Source: Apostichopus japonicus
Lineage: Eukaryota; Echinodermata; Holothuroidea; Aspidochirotida; Stichopodidae
NCBI RefSeq assembly: GCF_037975245.1
Contig: NC_092569.1
Coordinates: 24,723,168 to 24,787,167 of the forward strand
Reading direction: 5' to 3'
Length of the DNA stretch: 64,000 nt
The notes beneath the pieces were generated by a model that was given only the letters and a program-made list of their open reading frames with translations, had not been told where the DNA came from and searched no databases. How positions within the stretch are numbered: the stretch's first letter is position 1; each line of letters opens with the position of its first letter. Positions 9,151 to 22,500 of the stretch are shown here, one piece after another. The translations under genes were made by a program, and so were the position numbers.

Positions 9151-12100
9151 TGTGTGATGTCATCTGGTTTATTCCGATAACATTTTCTTTGCATGGTGTA
9201 GCCTTTTTTCCTTTTCCTTTTTCATTTTGGAAATTGTTGTTTGTTAAATAAAAATGGAAGAAATTATTACTTTAGTATTATTGCGAGTCCTATGTAAGAT
9301 ATGGGGCCTATGCCGGTCCTTGCATTGTATGTTTGAACGTATGCAACAAACAGCAAACCTGAAAATGCCGTAAAATACAAATGATGTCATGTCATAACTG
9401 ATAATACAGTAAAATGTACCCTATGCCTTCTCCTATCATAGAGACGACAAGGTACTCTTCCTCTGAAGCTGTGTTCACAATATATTTGGAAGCAGTATGG
9501 GTTAGGGTGGGGGGGGGGTGAGGATCAGGGCAAGGGTAGGTGTGGGTTCGGTGGGGGTAGGTGGAAGTGAAGATGTATTGGGTGAAGTGTACATCAGCTA
9601 TTCCTTAGGCTGCACCAATTAGACAAACGTTACGAAAGGTTTTTCCTAGTAGGATCTCTTCTGAGCCTCTCACCCAGCGCAATTTAAAGGACTGTTCTGT
9701 CTCGAACGATCTATTTTGTTTCGAACACGAAACGAAATATTCAACGTTGTAAATAGTAGCAGAGAGTTGCTGTACGCCAAAAAAAAACCCAGAGCTGCCC
9801 GCGTTACTTCGCTCAGATTACAAGTAGCGACATCAACATCACTTACAAGAAAGTGACCAGCACACGCTAAAAGTTATAACGACGGCAGTTTGTAAGACGC
9901 GTCATTAGCCTCATTTAAGACTGTTTTGATTTGCCTATTCAATGTGAGGTCAGGTAGAATCGATCTTTTTTTTTAAAACTATTTCCCCAGAAAAACGAGC
10001 ATATTCTTTAAAGGAAGTATCACAACCCCTGAGAACTGAGGCGTCACAATGAACTTTTGTGACTCTTGAACTAAACAAACGAGGTCCCAAATTTTCATTC
10101 ACAAGTCGTGAGCCCTTTTTGGCTGCAGTTCAGACAAACGTCTTTTTAACAATATACTTCGGCGATTGTACATGAACAGAGTATTAAATGGATCAAATCA
10201 AGAATGGCATCCTGTAACTGATAAGAGCAGTGTATACCATTCTCTAAACAATAAGAGTCAACGCAACAATAGAAAAGCTTTATTTTGTAGCTGTCACGCT
10301 AGAATTGTTGTTTATAAACTGTCTTCGAGGGTGGTTACTTGGCGGTGATATAGACTAAAGATAAAAAACGTTTTGTTATTGCTAGATATACAATTCAAAC
10401 TATACTGTATAAAGAGACCAACCCTGGTGATGCGTTGGATAGGAATGTTTTTAAGTCTAATTAAAACATTGCTGATCCTCCCATCCACCTGACAAGCAGT
10501 GTGAAGGCGAGGTTTGAGGTTATAACTGAAGCAAAATATGTGTACTTGAAAAATATAACGAAATTAAAAACAAAAACTGTCAAAAAGTTGAGGGTTTGAC
10601 TATTTAATAGATACCACATTTAGCCAATCAATAGACTTTCCCGATATAGAATAGCATCGATCTACCTTAAATTTTGTAACCCCATCTCCCTCCCTCCCCA
10701 TCCCCCAACCCCCCCCCCACCCCCTGAGAAAAACGACCAAAAAAGCTGGACTATTGCGAATATATACTGACGAGGTTAACCGTGGTACCAAATTTAACCA
10801 ATTAATTTTGAAAATTGTCAGCAGCCGCACCCTCCCCACTGCCACACCCCCTTCCCCTTCACCCTGCAAAACTACATATAATCTCCACCCAATAACTTGA
10901 TCATATCTTCCCTGTATCAAAGATGTCAGCAAGTACAAATCATCTCAACAAAAGTCCAACGAGCAACACTGCTGCCCTCTATTTATTTTTCATCCCAAAA
11001 TATCAACAGTTGTTCGCCGCGTTTTACGTTTATAGAATAAAATGCTTGTGCTAGTTTGGAAAATATCCATTGTATCACAGTATTTTCAAATGATATTTTC
11101 TTGGCATGGCCCCCGGTTAGAGCCAAAGAAGCTGGACCAAACTGAAAATTCTAAGTTAATTGACTCAATTCGTACAGTTTTCATTTTAGAGGAAAACGCC
11201 CTTTTTCTTCCCACGACCTTGTATTTTCTGGCTCGAAGAATGATTGCAATGCTGACCAAACAGAGGAGAAACTTCTTAAGAGGTTTATTTATTCGGGTCT
11301 CGACGACTACTACTTCCACAAATAAAAAATAAATAAAAAAAGAGTTATTTTTGGCCATCTTATTCATCTTGGAATTTGGATATATTTATCCTGCCGACCA
11401 ATAAACACATCTTTGTTGAGGCAATTGAGTCCGAACTACTTCACCCCGAATTGAGCCATTTATCATAGTACCCATCTCTCCAGTAAACACGGGTTAAGTG
11501 GCTTTATCCTGCGAGCAAACCGTGTATACGGAATGATCGGTAACAAACAAAATGGATTGCATTAAACACCGTATTGTGATTCAAGATAGTCCTTATGCAA
11601 GAAATTCATGGCATAGCTTGCTGTCAATTCGAGATAAGAATCGCAACACTCGCAACACTCGCAATTTGATCCTGTTAAGATGGTCCATGTTTTTACAACG
11701 TTACGTTTTCTACTATTTTGCACATCAAGACTTGGATAACAAATAACAAAAGACATCTTGACCTGGGCCGATGTGACGATGTGGAATATCACCCCCCAGA
11801 CCCCTATCCCCCTCTTATCCCAGTTTTGTATTTTATTATGCATATCCCAGTGTTTTATTTTTTATACAGATGTTCTTTAACTATTGTGGAAGTCTCCGAA
11901 TGGAATTTCTACATCTAGTATAGCAAATCCCCTGTTTGGTTTGAGCGACTCAAATGCGAAGTCGTCCAGGGAACTGGTCTAAGAACGAAGAGAAATTTCG
12001 GTAAAATGGAAGGTGGTCTGATGTAATATGATACCATAGTTTGCAAGTTTGGAAGCGAAATTGAAGAATTTTCGACTCTTTAGGCTGTACGGCACATACA

Positions 12101-12820
12101 TGATATATATCTATGTTCTGCACACTAGAAAGCTGATTTAATATTCTGTCTGCCAGAAGGGCGCAGTGCGGGGGGGGGGGGGGGGTGATCCCTTGACTTT
12201 TCTGAGTGGGGAGTTTTAAGCAAACGTGGATCAACCCATGTATATAGCTGTCTCATAACACATATCTACTTACAATAGTACCTATGCAATTGGATGTACC
12301 GACTGTTCCCCTACAACGCTATATTGCCCTTGTACAGTGTGTATTACGAAAAGCGGAGATGATGTGTGAACTTTGGTAGAGAGAATTTAAGTTTTTTTTT
12401 TCTTCAAAAATGATAACAATGGCATCTCCTCTGGTTAGACCTTGAAGCGTTTTTCAACGAGAAGGACATTTTAATCATGCACTTATGTGATACCAGAACC
12501 TCAAGTTCATATATATTAAAATCGATCAGACCACACTACGGATTTTAGTAAACTCGATAAACACATTACATCTCAGAATCGAGACCATAAAAACACAGCA
12601 GATTTGTTTCATTGAACGGTCTCTTGTCACGCACGCTAAATAAGCGGCCGACCTCAAGTTAATTTTTTGCTTTCGTTATAAAACAGGGTTTCCAACTGAT
12701 CGCCACGCACAGCAAACATCAATTATAATTAATTTAGATATGATATTAAAATGTAACCGCTCTCTTGACGATTCTTTCTCGTACCGCGATAATATTAACC
12801 TACTAAGGACACGGTAATCG
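9151..12820. other. Intergenic, no gene seen
   Basis: AT-rich DNA with G/C homopolymer runs (around 9510, 10700 and a 16-base G run at 12170-12185). The segment around 11958-12190 is related to 36068-36300 (shared GTCCAGGGAA, GGTAAAATGG, GAAGAATTTTC and a terminal G run), indicating an unnamed dispersed repeat. No exon could be supported. Confidence 0.45.
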
Positions 12821-12824
12821 CTGA

Positions 12825-12902
12825 CTCCATGTTCATCACAGGGCGCATGCTCATAACAGTGCGCATGCTCATCACAGGGCGCATGCTCATCACGGGGCGC
12901 TC
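12825..12902. repeat. Short tandem repeat, about 20 bp, 4 units
   Basis: Units of the form GGGCGCATGCTCATCACA repeat four times with small changes. The unit contains a GCGCATGC near-palindrome. It immediately precedes the candidate exon at 12.98 kb. Confidence 0.75.
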
Positions 12903-12984
12903 CAGACCATTTACTCTATATGTCGACAACGTTGTTACGGTCAATAGGCATTTTGATTTGGCATTCCAAGTCATATATAAACTT

Positions 12985-13114
12985 GGCAGTTGTCCAGTTG
13001 ACCAGAGAAGATGCCAAATTGGCCAAACACTTAGCCATTGACGAATTGAAGAAATATTTGGGTTACGGCATCGTCGAAGGTCGTAGCCTGAGAGACGTGC
13101 AAATCATTCCGTAA
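12985..13114 (+). CDS. Candidate terminal exon of an unrecognised gene
   Basis: After an acceptor-like TTGGCAG the frame reads VQLTREDAKLAKHLAIDELK, then KYLGYGIVEGRSLRDVQIIP and a TAA at 13112-13114. Composition is protein-like (charged amphipathic helix, no low complexity), and GC content is above the flanks. Poly(A)-like AATAAA occurs at about 13387. I cannot name the family or find upstream exons. It could equally be the remnant of a retrocopy. Confidence 0.35.
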
Positions 13115-13389
13115 TTTATTCACCAAAACATCCTTATTTACTTTTGACGTAAATGTTTTCGTTATTTCGGACTAGTATGGCATTGGTGTGTCATATTAGA
13201 CGAGTAATTGCATTTTACCAAATCTTCCACAGTATTCTATATACTACAATATTATAAACATAACTGGGGGGAGCTAGGTATCAATATGTAAACCCTATAA
13301 CCCTTACCAAAGATAATCCAACTTTCTTCATTAGTTTCACACTTCATCTACAAAACAGAAATTTGCACAGTTTAGTTTACGAAAACAAT

Positions 13390-15338
13390 AAATTAAAAAC
13401 ACGCGCTGGTCATGATATAGCTAGTTAGGTCATTTGATCAGAAGCTGTCTTAGTAAGAATGTGTGAGGTGAAGAAGACAGTTATTTTGAGTGATTCCCAA
13501 AAGAAAAGAGAATTGAGGTTTGATTATACTACGGACCACCTTTGATATGAGCTTCTTTCGTTTGTTTAAAATCCGATTTGCCATGCATCCCTCTTCATTG
13601 ATAAGTTTCTCTTCAATAAGTTTGTTTACAGAGTCCAAACTTTGTGGCAACCACAACACTATAGATAGAAAAATACCTGGTTGTTTGTACTTAACGTTAC
13701 AGATGAACGATTTTACTGCTACTGGTTGTACGCTCTTGTTCCTCTGAATTAACTGTGCCCGTAGTCTGGTATCTTCACATGCATAAAAGCTACAACGCAG
13801 CGGTCAACTTTAAAGATTTATTTTGGGTTGAATTCTAGAGGGTCCCGCTTACAATTTTTTTTATTTTATTTTTTTATATTTAGGTTTACAGTCTTGTTCA
13901 GGGCCAAGGCCCTCTCACGCGACTTTACAACTTCACTCTGGTCATTGACCACAACGCCCTCACAATTCGAGAACGAGCATGGTGTTGTGGCCAGTGCTCG
14001 GGGTCCGATTTATAGAAATGAGGATTAGACAATGCGCCGTTCATTTGGACTTTGCGATAGATTATAGGTATGACGGATGATCGGATAAATTTGTGATGTA
14101 AAAACAGGTCGGAGTTCAACCGGATCTAGTTTCATTTTGAATATAAATATCTATACTGTATAACATCCTTATCAGTAAAATGATTGGCTGATGCCCACTA
14201 CGGAGTGCTACAAATTATAGCTGGAAATATCTAATCTTTTCATGGTTAAAATTGAATTATTGGACAAATTTAACTCACTTGCTTTATACATTAGTCAGAT
14301 AATTATGTAGAATTTTGTAATACAATTGTATGACAAGGAATCACAAAGCCTACTGACTTTTTTGTTTATTTGTGGCTCGCGTGATTCGATACAATTCGTT
14401 TCACATACAATTACCATTAAAAAAGTTTTAAAAGATTGTTCCCAACATTAGTAATTTTCGGGGTGGAAGAAAGGGGACTATAAAAGTTGTATTGAAGTAA
14501 ATGCAAAGGCATTAATTTATGGATTAACTGAATAATGTTACCGTTCAGTCTTATTTCGTGTATTTTTGTTCGTGTCTGTTGTCTTAGCAAGAGGTTGGCT
14601 CTTATCAAGCCATCCAGAGATTTTTAGTTAACTGCCTTCTCAATGTGGTTTAGATCCTATTATGGATCGTTGATCCTATACCTCCTTGTTTAGATTTCAG
14701 CATATATACGCGTAAATATGTGCGAATGTGTTGTTCAAAAAAGAAGAAAAAAACGGAAGATTGTATACATCTAGACGAATATCTTAAAGCACTATACCAG
14801 TAATTGTTTATTTAATGGAAGGGTGAATTTTTCACCTTGATTTCTGAACACTGCATCTGAAGACATGAACCTTATTTTAGGTCAACATGTTCATACTTAT
14901 GTTTTGTTAAGTGTAACAATCGCCTTATATGTCAAAATTAAACACGGTAGCAATTTTGGCGTATTATGAGTTTGGGACGTTATCACGCCCTTATAAGATG
15001 ATACAAATACAGACCTTTTTTGCTTTATATATGTGTGTTCTAAATAAAAGCAACATATTTAGGGCTGTACTAAAACAATTCAGTGATTAGGAAGTACAAT
15101 CGAAGGGTCTCGCTGTCTCAGAACTGAACTCTAATTTATGAAATACTATAGGTCAAATGTCATTGTAACTTGACTATGTTCTTAAAGGGTCGATATATAT
15201 ATATATATAACATCAAAACAAATGACACGATCAATCTAGGTAGGAATTATAGCACACTTGCGTGATACAGGACTGGAATTTCACGCGAGAATGCATGTGA
15301 CGTAATGAGGTCACCGGATATCCCGGGTCACTGAAGTT
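13390..15338. other. Intergenic, no gene seen
   Basis: AT-rich sequence. A stretch at 13880-14020 is GC-richer and open in two frames, but no domain was recognised. There is a short (TA)n at 15194-15209. Confidence 0.4.
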
Positions 15339-15992
15339 GATGCGGGAGTGTTTACATTGCAAAATTGATCTCGACGTCCGGATCAGATCCTGGTCTCAGC
15401 CAGCGTCATAATAGGAGGATCAGATCGGGATCTGAACTGCATTTACACAACAGCCGTGATCTCAACGTCAGTATCAGATTCTGACGTCGACATATGATCC
15501 GGATCTAGTGTAAAAGCGGTGACATCCCTATGTTCCGACGTCTCTACGTTCCGACGTCTCTATGTTCCGATCGACGTCTCTATGTTCCGACAATTTTTTG
15601 GGACTCTTATGTTTTTTGACCAACATTTTTTTCGGACCCAATTTGTTGGGACCCAATTTTTTTGGGGGACTCAGTTGTTTTGGACCAAAAATGTTTTGGG
15701 ACCCCATATTTCTTTTGGGGGGGACTCAATTTTTTTGGTCCCAAAAATTTTTGGTCCGAACATATTTGGTCCGAAATCATGTTGGTGCAAAATATTTTGG
15801 TCAAAAAAAAGTTTGTCCGAAAAATTTTGGTCATAAAAATATTTTGGTCCAAAAAAATTTTGGTCCGAAAAAATTTTGGTCCGAAAACATGTTGGTCAAA
15901 AAGATGTTGAGTCCAAAAAAATTGTCGGAACACAGAGACGTCGGAACATAGAGACGTCGGAACATAGAGATGTAACCGTAAAAGCACCCGAT
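15339..15992. mobile_element. MITE-like element interrupted by a foldback element
   Basis: The left part (GCGGGAGTGTTTACATT) and right part (GTAAAAGCACCCGATG) are imperfect inverted repeats. The interior has repeated GATC-rich words (TCCGGATCAGATC, GATCCGGATC). The foldback at 15518-15977 sits inside its right end, splitting GTGTAAAAGC from ACCCGATG. Confidence 0.55.
15518..15977. mobile_element. Foldback element with perfect 8-bp target duplication
   Basis: The two halves are near-complete inverted repeats. Left begins GGTGACATCCCTATGTTCC; right reads outward GGTTACATCTCTATGTTCC. Near each end ACGTCTCTATGTTCCG is tandemly repeated two to three times, and the interior is an imperfect repeat of TTTTGGTCCGAAAA-type words. 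GTAAAAGC flanks it at 15510-15517 and 15978-15985. Long repetitive arms and an 8-bp duplication resemble foldback or Merlin/P/hAT-type non-autonomous elements; the superfamily is not decidable. Confidence 0.85.
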
Positions 15993-18900
15993 GTAACACG
16001 AATTATATCGTAGAAAAGAATGCGGTTTCCGTTTCTCGGTTTTGATATCAGTATTATCGAGACCATATCACCGTCATTCTAGGACTATGCACCGACCTGT
16101 TCGGCTGTATCATAACAGTATAGGCCCCTCTATATATATTGCATATTCATGATTCCCATTCTTACTCACTTCCCACGAAGTTCGCAACTCTCCCCTTTGA
16201 TCATTGTATAATGTTGTAATTAACAGCTTAAATATATCATTGTGGCTAAAACACTTTCAATAAAATTTACGAGCCTAAAACTTTGAACCTATTATACGAC
16301 GCACGATGTATTTTAATATCTTTAGTATAGAGATCTTTACATTCCTGCGGTGGTCTCCTTGCCATTTAAGGTTGTAAAATATCAACCACAAAGAACATTA
16401 AAACATACGAATTCATACCATCACGTAACTAATATAGGGGATCGTGTAAACCATATTGCCACTAAACTGTTTGTCGGAAGATATTACTTAACATTTTTAT
16501 ACCAAGAGGATGGAACATTAAAAAACAATGTATATAGATAAAAAACAATGATTGAATGTAAACAATAATCTTCACCTATGATTTCATGTTTCTAAACATT
16601 TATGACATGATGATAACTATACCGTAGCTTGGTTATCAAAGAATGTTCATATAGCCCATCGTGATTGACGGAAAGCAAAATAATCGTTGGCTTTATACAT
16701 GTATAGGTTGAACTAGAAATCGACTTTCTGTACATATTTGATATGTTTTAAATGATAGCATATATGGTTAGGCTTATAGTCGTTCCTCCTTGTGTGTGTG
16801 TGTGTGTAAGTTGATGGGGGACGGGGTGGGGTGGGGGGGGGGGCTTTGGAGGGCGAGATGGAACTGACCAGCAAGAAAGTCGTACTCAAATTGTGTATGG
16901 TTAGCAGGTAGAGTTTTGGGGGGCTTTTTTGTGAGGGGAGGGGTGGAGGGGGTAGAGAGAGGTTGGGGAATATGTGAACATGCATGCTAGTACTGATATT
17001 ACTGGAATTACTGGATGAATGTTTGTATAAAATTAATGTTGATATGTTGTAAAGGCTTTTAATGACACACTGCTACCACTCCAAGTTGCATGTTATAAGA
17101 CTTAAACAGCCGAGGTTCATTGATGAAAGTGACTGGATTGTACAGTCTAATAGACATGCAATTAGATCAGTTCCTCAGGTGCAACACAAAACATCAATAG
17201 GAAAACGTAAGACTTTTTTGGCCTCAAATGAAATGTTAATAATGCATGTGTTACAAATCTGGCAAGGACATATTGTGTTGAATGTTATCCTAGGATGCCC
17301 TGTTGTTAATAGAAAGAAAAAAAGACCCTTTAAAAAATTATTAGCCTATTATTATTATTTTTTTTTTTTTTTGGGGGGGGTGGTTAGTTATTTGGATTAA
17401 AACAAATAAAACAATGGATTAACATAGTACTACAAGGCGACGTCATCAATAACTTAGCCTTAAAGGAGCACTCCAGAGATTAGCATGTTCGAATGTGAAT
17501 ATCTTGAAAACCGAAATAGGCTAAAGAAACATTATACTAGTACTCAAAGTGTCCATTGTCTTGGAATATGACGTATACAAGATGAACAGTTGTCTCCCTT
17601 TAAAAGGGGGGGGGGTATTTCTCAAAAATTAAAATTGGTATGCATATGCAACCTGAACTGATATCAGTGTGTTTTAACGGTCATTAGCATACCAAACTTA
17701 ATTTCGTGTCGATCAAGTCATTAAATGTACTTTCAAGATTCTGTATCGACCAAACAGGTGCAATGTAAACACGTTACATCATTTGACAAGTGATGTTATA
17801 CATATAGCCCGTAGCACTATATAAACGTTCTGTAATTATAGATTTGAATAATACACTGCTGTTCATATAATAATCTCTAGTTCTTTTCTACGAAAAGTCA
17901 ATGCACTTGTTCCCAATTAAATGATTTGCTTTTTGTTTACTGTACTAAATTTGCACATTTGAAATTCTCCGTCAATTAATAAATTGATTACAGCCCGTAT
18001 AGGTATTCCATTTGTTGTTCGGTATCATTCACGATTACGTAATAGTGACATTGAGGTATTCATGCCATTGCTCAAGCGATCAATACACAGTCTACAGAAT
18101 ACACAACCACTTACAGGTAAATTGCTGCCACCTTCTATTTGAAATTAGCGAGCAACATGTATACCTCCGCTTACTCTTTAAGTATATATATTGTAACCAC
18201 GTACGTAAGTAATAACAGTAGGCATGTATAGGCTGCACACATGGTGAGCTTCACATGTTCATTTCAATTAACCATGTGTATATACATCGTTTATCTATCG
18301 ACTATACAGCTTAGAGGTTGTAATTTGAGAACAGAATTATATTTAATCATTCAAAACTTCGTTTATGTTCAAGAGCATTCTGCATGGATAATTATTCAAT
18401 CGGAACTGTTAATTGAGGAGGAATTTCGAATTAATTCATAAAGGACTGCTAGACTGGACCATGTTTATCAGAGCCTTTGAAGAAAGCGCGCATTACATAG
18501 GTGAGTACTAAGTACGCTATCAAACTTAAGCCGTTTTTTCATTTTATTTTATTTTTTATTTCACGTCAACTAACAAGTTTACATTAACATTCGGCCAATA
18601 GTTCAAGTCCAAATTATTGGAAAGCTTATAGATGCCCGTTGAAAATGATAATGCACTTGTAATTTGTATGGCACAGCATCACGTGACAGGATACAGCATG
18701 GGCGAAGTGGATAAAAGCACAGATAATTAGTTAAACTCGGCATAAAAGAGTTGATACCTGTTGTCCAATTCATCAATATCTTGGATACTGTATTTTAGTA
18801 TAGTAGGCTATAGTACGGGGATCTGTAGGATACTATATACTATATACAGATATAACACTGTCATGATAGCCTGGTCCCCGTTCCAACAAATGTAGAGAAA

Positions 18901-19163
18901 GGGTGGTATAGTGACTGGATGACAATGGTGTTGCGACAAAATTTAACAGGAAATGTTAAGTTACCTTGTATTCAAAATGAATGTCAACATGTTTCGGGGA
19001 GCACAAGGAACTTTTGCTTTAAGTCTACTGCGTTTCTGAATAATGAAATACCGTGGGTTTTAGTATAAGCCAATACCTATACGAAACATATGGATGGACA
19101 AAAAAGAAGTGAAAATGGTATTCTGGTATACGTTCCTCGTAGAAGGATGCGTATAGCTATGAA
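15993..19163. other. Intergenic, no gene seen (apart from the 17.46-kb MITE)
   Basis: AT-rich DNA with a (GT)n tract (16792-16807), a G-rich tract at 16815-16850 and a T-run plus G-run near 17360-17380. No exon signature was found. Confidence 0.45.
17460..17603. mobile_element. Possible TTAA-flanked MITE
   Basis: TTAAAGGAG at the left and CTCCCTTTAA at the right form a short inverted repeat with TTAA at both ends, as in piggyBac-type non-autonomous elements. It is 144 bp. The inverted repeat is short, so chance is possible. Confidence 0.4.
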
Positions 19164-19511
19164 CGTAGGCGTAAGAGGCGGGGCTGGGGGACTGCAGCCC
19201 CCAACCAAATATTCTTGTGAAAATTCGGGTTAATATGCTGAGAATTTTTCGGGCACCTACTGAAAGAAAACTAAATTGCAATGTGTTTTTCAATGGTTAA
19301 ACTTATGTTATTATTATTATTATCATTATTATTGTAACGACTACCCCCAAAATTATAACCAATATGGAAGGGTAATAACACGGCAAATGATTATATGTAC
19401 ACTAAGTTATTGAACGTGCGCGGAAACGCGCGAAAAAGTTTGGTTATAGTTTTCGGGCAAGTCTTTACGCCCCCCCCCTCCCCCTAATCAAATAAGGCTC
19501 CTACGCCTATG
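19164..19511. mobile_element. hAT-like MITE with 8-9-bp target duplication
   Basis: The left end CGTAGGCGTAAGAGGC and right end GGCTCCTACGCCTATG are imperfect inverted repeats. GCTATGAAC precedes the element (19156-19164) and follows it (19512-19520), sharing the terminal C. It contains an (ATT)n stretch (19309-19335) and a poly-C run. There is no coding capacity. Confidence 0.75.
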
Positions 19512-22500
19512 GCTATGAACATGTTATTTTGATAGGTATTTCAATTTGCAAAGTACAGGGGGAAAAAACCTTGATCTATATGTTTGTATTTCACATTCAT
19601 GTCTCACTGGAGTATTCTCCCATACTGCTTTATTAGAAAGTTGATAACTCTTTTTGAATAAACACTGGTAAGTGAATATCACCAGTGCACGACACATGAA
19701 ATGTCAATAGTGTAACCTTGTAAACGACTTTCACCGGTTCATCCAAATATCGCAATGATGGAATACAGCTGGATCTCCTTGTAAGACACTGGAGCATAAA
19801 ATGTGATACGGTACAAACAGTAACTGTACCGCATGAGTTGTGACATGACCTATCGAAACTAAAGCGCACATTAAAGTGTTTTGAACTCATGGAGAATTAA
19901 AGTACACATGTAATTCCTTGACCTTCTTGTTAAATGAACCCTGAAAAAAAGTTACATTCATTTGGTATGTACGTCAATAGCGTGAGTCGATTTATACTCT
20001 CAGTCAAGATTGCAACATAGGCCTACTCTGCACATATTTTTCTATTGATATATACTATATGAAGTCTCGTTGATCTAGTAGTCACTAAAAGACAATTTGA
20101 AGCAAAGAATTCCGTTCATATTCTGTCTATTTCAGTTGAACCACGTTGTAGTATGATGTGACGCCAGCTAGCCCTACTTTTGATGCTTGAAGAAGGTACG
20201 GAATTAAAAATACAAAAAAATATTAAAAAATCGTACACTCAATTTTTGGTTCAGGTCTGCCAGTCCAAAGCCAGGTGCTTCATCGTCTAAAACTAAACTA
20301 AAAATATACTGTAATGCATACCTGTGGTCATAGGACCGGCGCAAAAGATTTCGAATGCACAATCAACACATAGCCTACTTCAAAATGACCATCACCCAGT
20401 CCATTACTTTCCGTATAGACAATCGGAGGTGTACCTTTACGCAGGCAGTAAATATTATTGTGGCGCACGATTCGTTAAAAATGACGGAACCGTCATAAAT
20501 CTTTTGTTTGAGATTGACGGACATCGACAACGATTTACGAATTGACCAATTGACCGTCACTGATCACATCCGTTTCAAATAAATCATCGTTTATGAAGTA
20601 CCAAGTCTGGGAGGGGTGCGATCGTATTTTTACACCTCTATGACGTATGTCACTCTTCACCATTACCGAGATATCATATAACGAAACATTCTGGTCGACA
20701 CCTCGTTAAAGTCCATGTCAATCAACGTACTGTTTTAAGTAGGATAGTTCTGACCGAATCCGTGAATAATCGGTGCAAACTGCAGTATTGCAGGTTCGCG
20801 TTTTCTTCCAGACAACTGACATGGGTAAACGTTGCCTGCTGATGCGATTGTGAAAGCGGAGGTGAGGTGGGTGGGGTGGGGGTAAATGTTTAAGTGTTGT
20901 TAGAGTAATAATATAGTAGCTATGGAAATAACTGGGGACATGGTGAAAGCACTACTTGGTAGAGTATGATATTTCTCAATTCAAACACATTTCCGTCTTT
21001 GCCTTAATTTGATCAAATTTCCATCTTGTTTTGAGTGATTACTCTGTACAGAGTTTGGAAATAAATTTGCAGACCAAAGTTTTTTGTTGAAAAAAAAAAC
21101 TGCTTTAAGCTGTCAAGTATGGTATCAAGAGATTGTAGCTACTTCTATGTACACAAAATGCAGCTTAAAAGTTCCGAAGGACATAACTCACTTCGATAAC
21201 ATAACACTTCGAGATAAACTTATCCGATTTGTCCACACATACATACAGACAGATTCGTCACGTAAACATTGCACTATAGCCTAAATAGTTACGGCAGTAT
21301 TTATCTGCTAGTATACCTACTGTATATAGCTATCAATGTGTTATGACTTGTAAAAGCGTAACGACCAAACCTGATAACTCTTCTACTTTGATTCATAAGG
21401 AAAATTCATATCAACGCTTATTAAAGTTGATGTACACAGTATCGAATGGTGTGTAACAATCTTGCAGTGAATCCGTATTAATGGGCTTAGAAACCTTTTC
21501 TGATGTGGGGGGGGGGGCACATGGGAAGCAGAATGACGTCATAATATATATAGAGAGGCCTGACAAAAGTGTTTTTTTTGGGGGGCGGGGGCGGGGGTAT
21601 TTTGTGTTGTTTCCCACAGCTCAAAAAGTAGGGGACAGGTCCCCCACAGGTTCTACGCCCATGCCGTACGTGTACTCGGTAGTATAGGCGCAAATACAAA
21701 ATGTGGTACTCTTGCTTTAAGCCTTGTACTCCTCCTCATATACCAAGGGAAACTCTACTTTCTCGGGTGTACTTGTGTTGGTTTCTTCGTACTACAAGTC
21801 TCGAATGTTGTATCTTACCAGCTAGCATTTGTAACTTTCTGTTCTAAGCATAGACAGTTTCAAGTTCTTCATTGGACATTACGAAATCCTCTAATGGGGG
21901 GGGGGGGTGGAAAACCCGAGATCTGAACACATCTGTGTGACGAATTTTCAGGGTGAATCAAAGGTTATCATTCCTTTCAATAGTAATTATAAACAACCTT
22001 GTTTGATTTCTTGGCATGACTTGCCTCCATGACCTTACTTATCGAGAAAACAAAAAACAAAAAACCAACCGATGGACAAATAAGAATTATTTCGGGGGAA
22101 GAAACATCAGTGGTAAATAAAATAGAAGAAGGAAAAAGAAGTTGATTAGTCAGAACATTTTACGAGGGAGCAGATTTATTGCGTGGGGTGCATTGGGGGT
22201 GGGTGTACTGCTAGTCCGTGCCCAATTCCTTTCAGCAAGTTCACCAAAAACTTTTTTTTTCAATTTTGATTAGGTATATAGGCCTATCTAAATGAAATGA
22301 CTTGCCGGGGTCTCTTAGGACAAGTAAGTTCAAATATTTGTTTACAATCTTCCTGGAATTTGTTTTTCCTGGTTTTTATCAACTATGGGATCAAAGTACT
22401 TTAAACTTTGACAATTCTGTTGACAGATGTCAATGCTCTCTCAAAGGCCCTCGAGGAATATCGAGGTTGGTATTTAAACGTTTCAACAATTATGTTGATT

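Noticed and set aside
13860-14028. Possible exon or RNase H-like remnant (LVIDHNAL words)
   Set aside because: The similarity is limited to a few residues, with no supporting motif or neighbouring retroelement sequence.
15519-15999. Overlapping frames rich in Phe, Gly, Pro and Lys on both strands
   Set aside because: They are translations of the (TTTTGGTCCGAAAA)n foldback arms. Mirror-image frames on both strands are expected from an inverted repeat.
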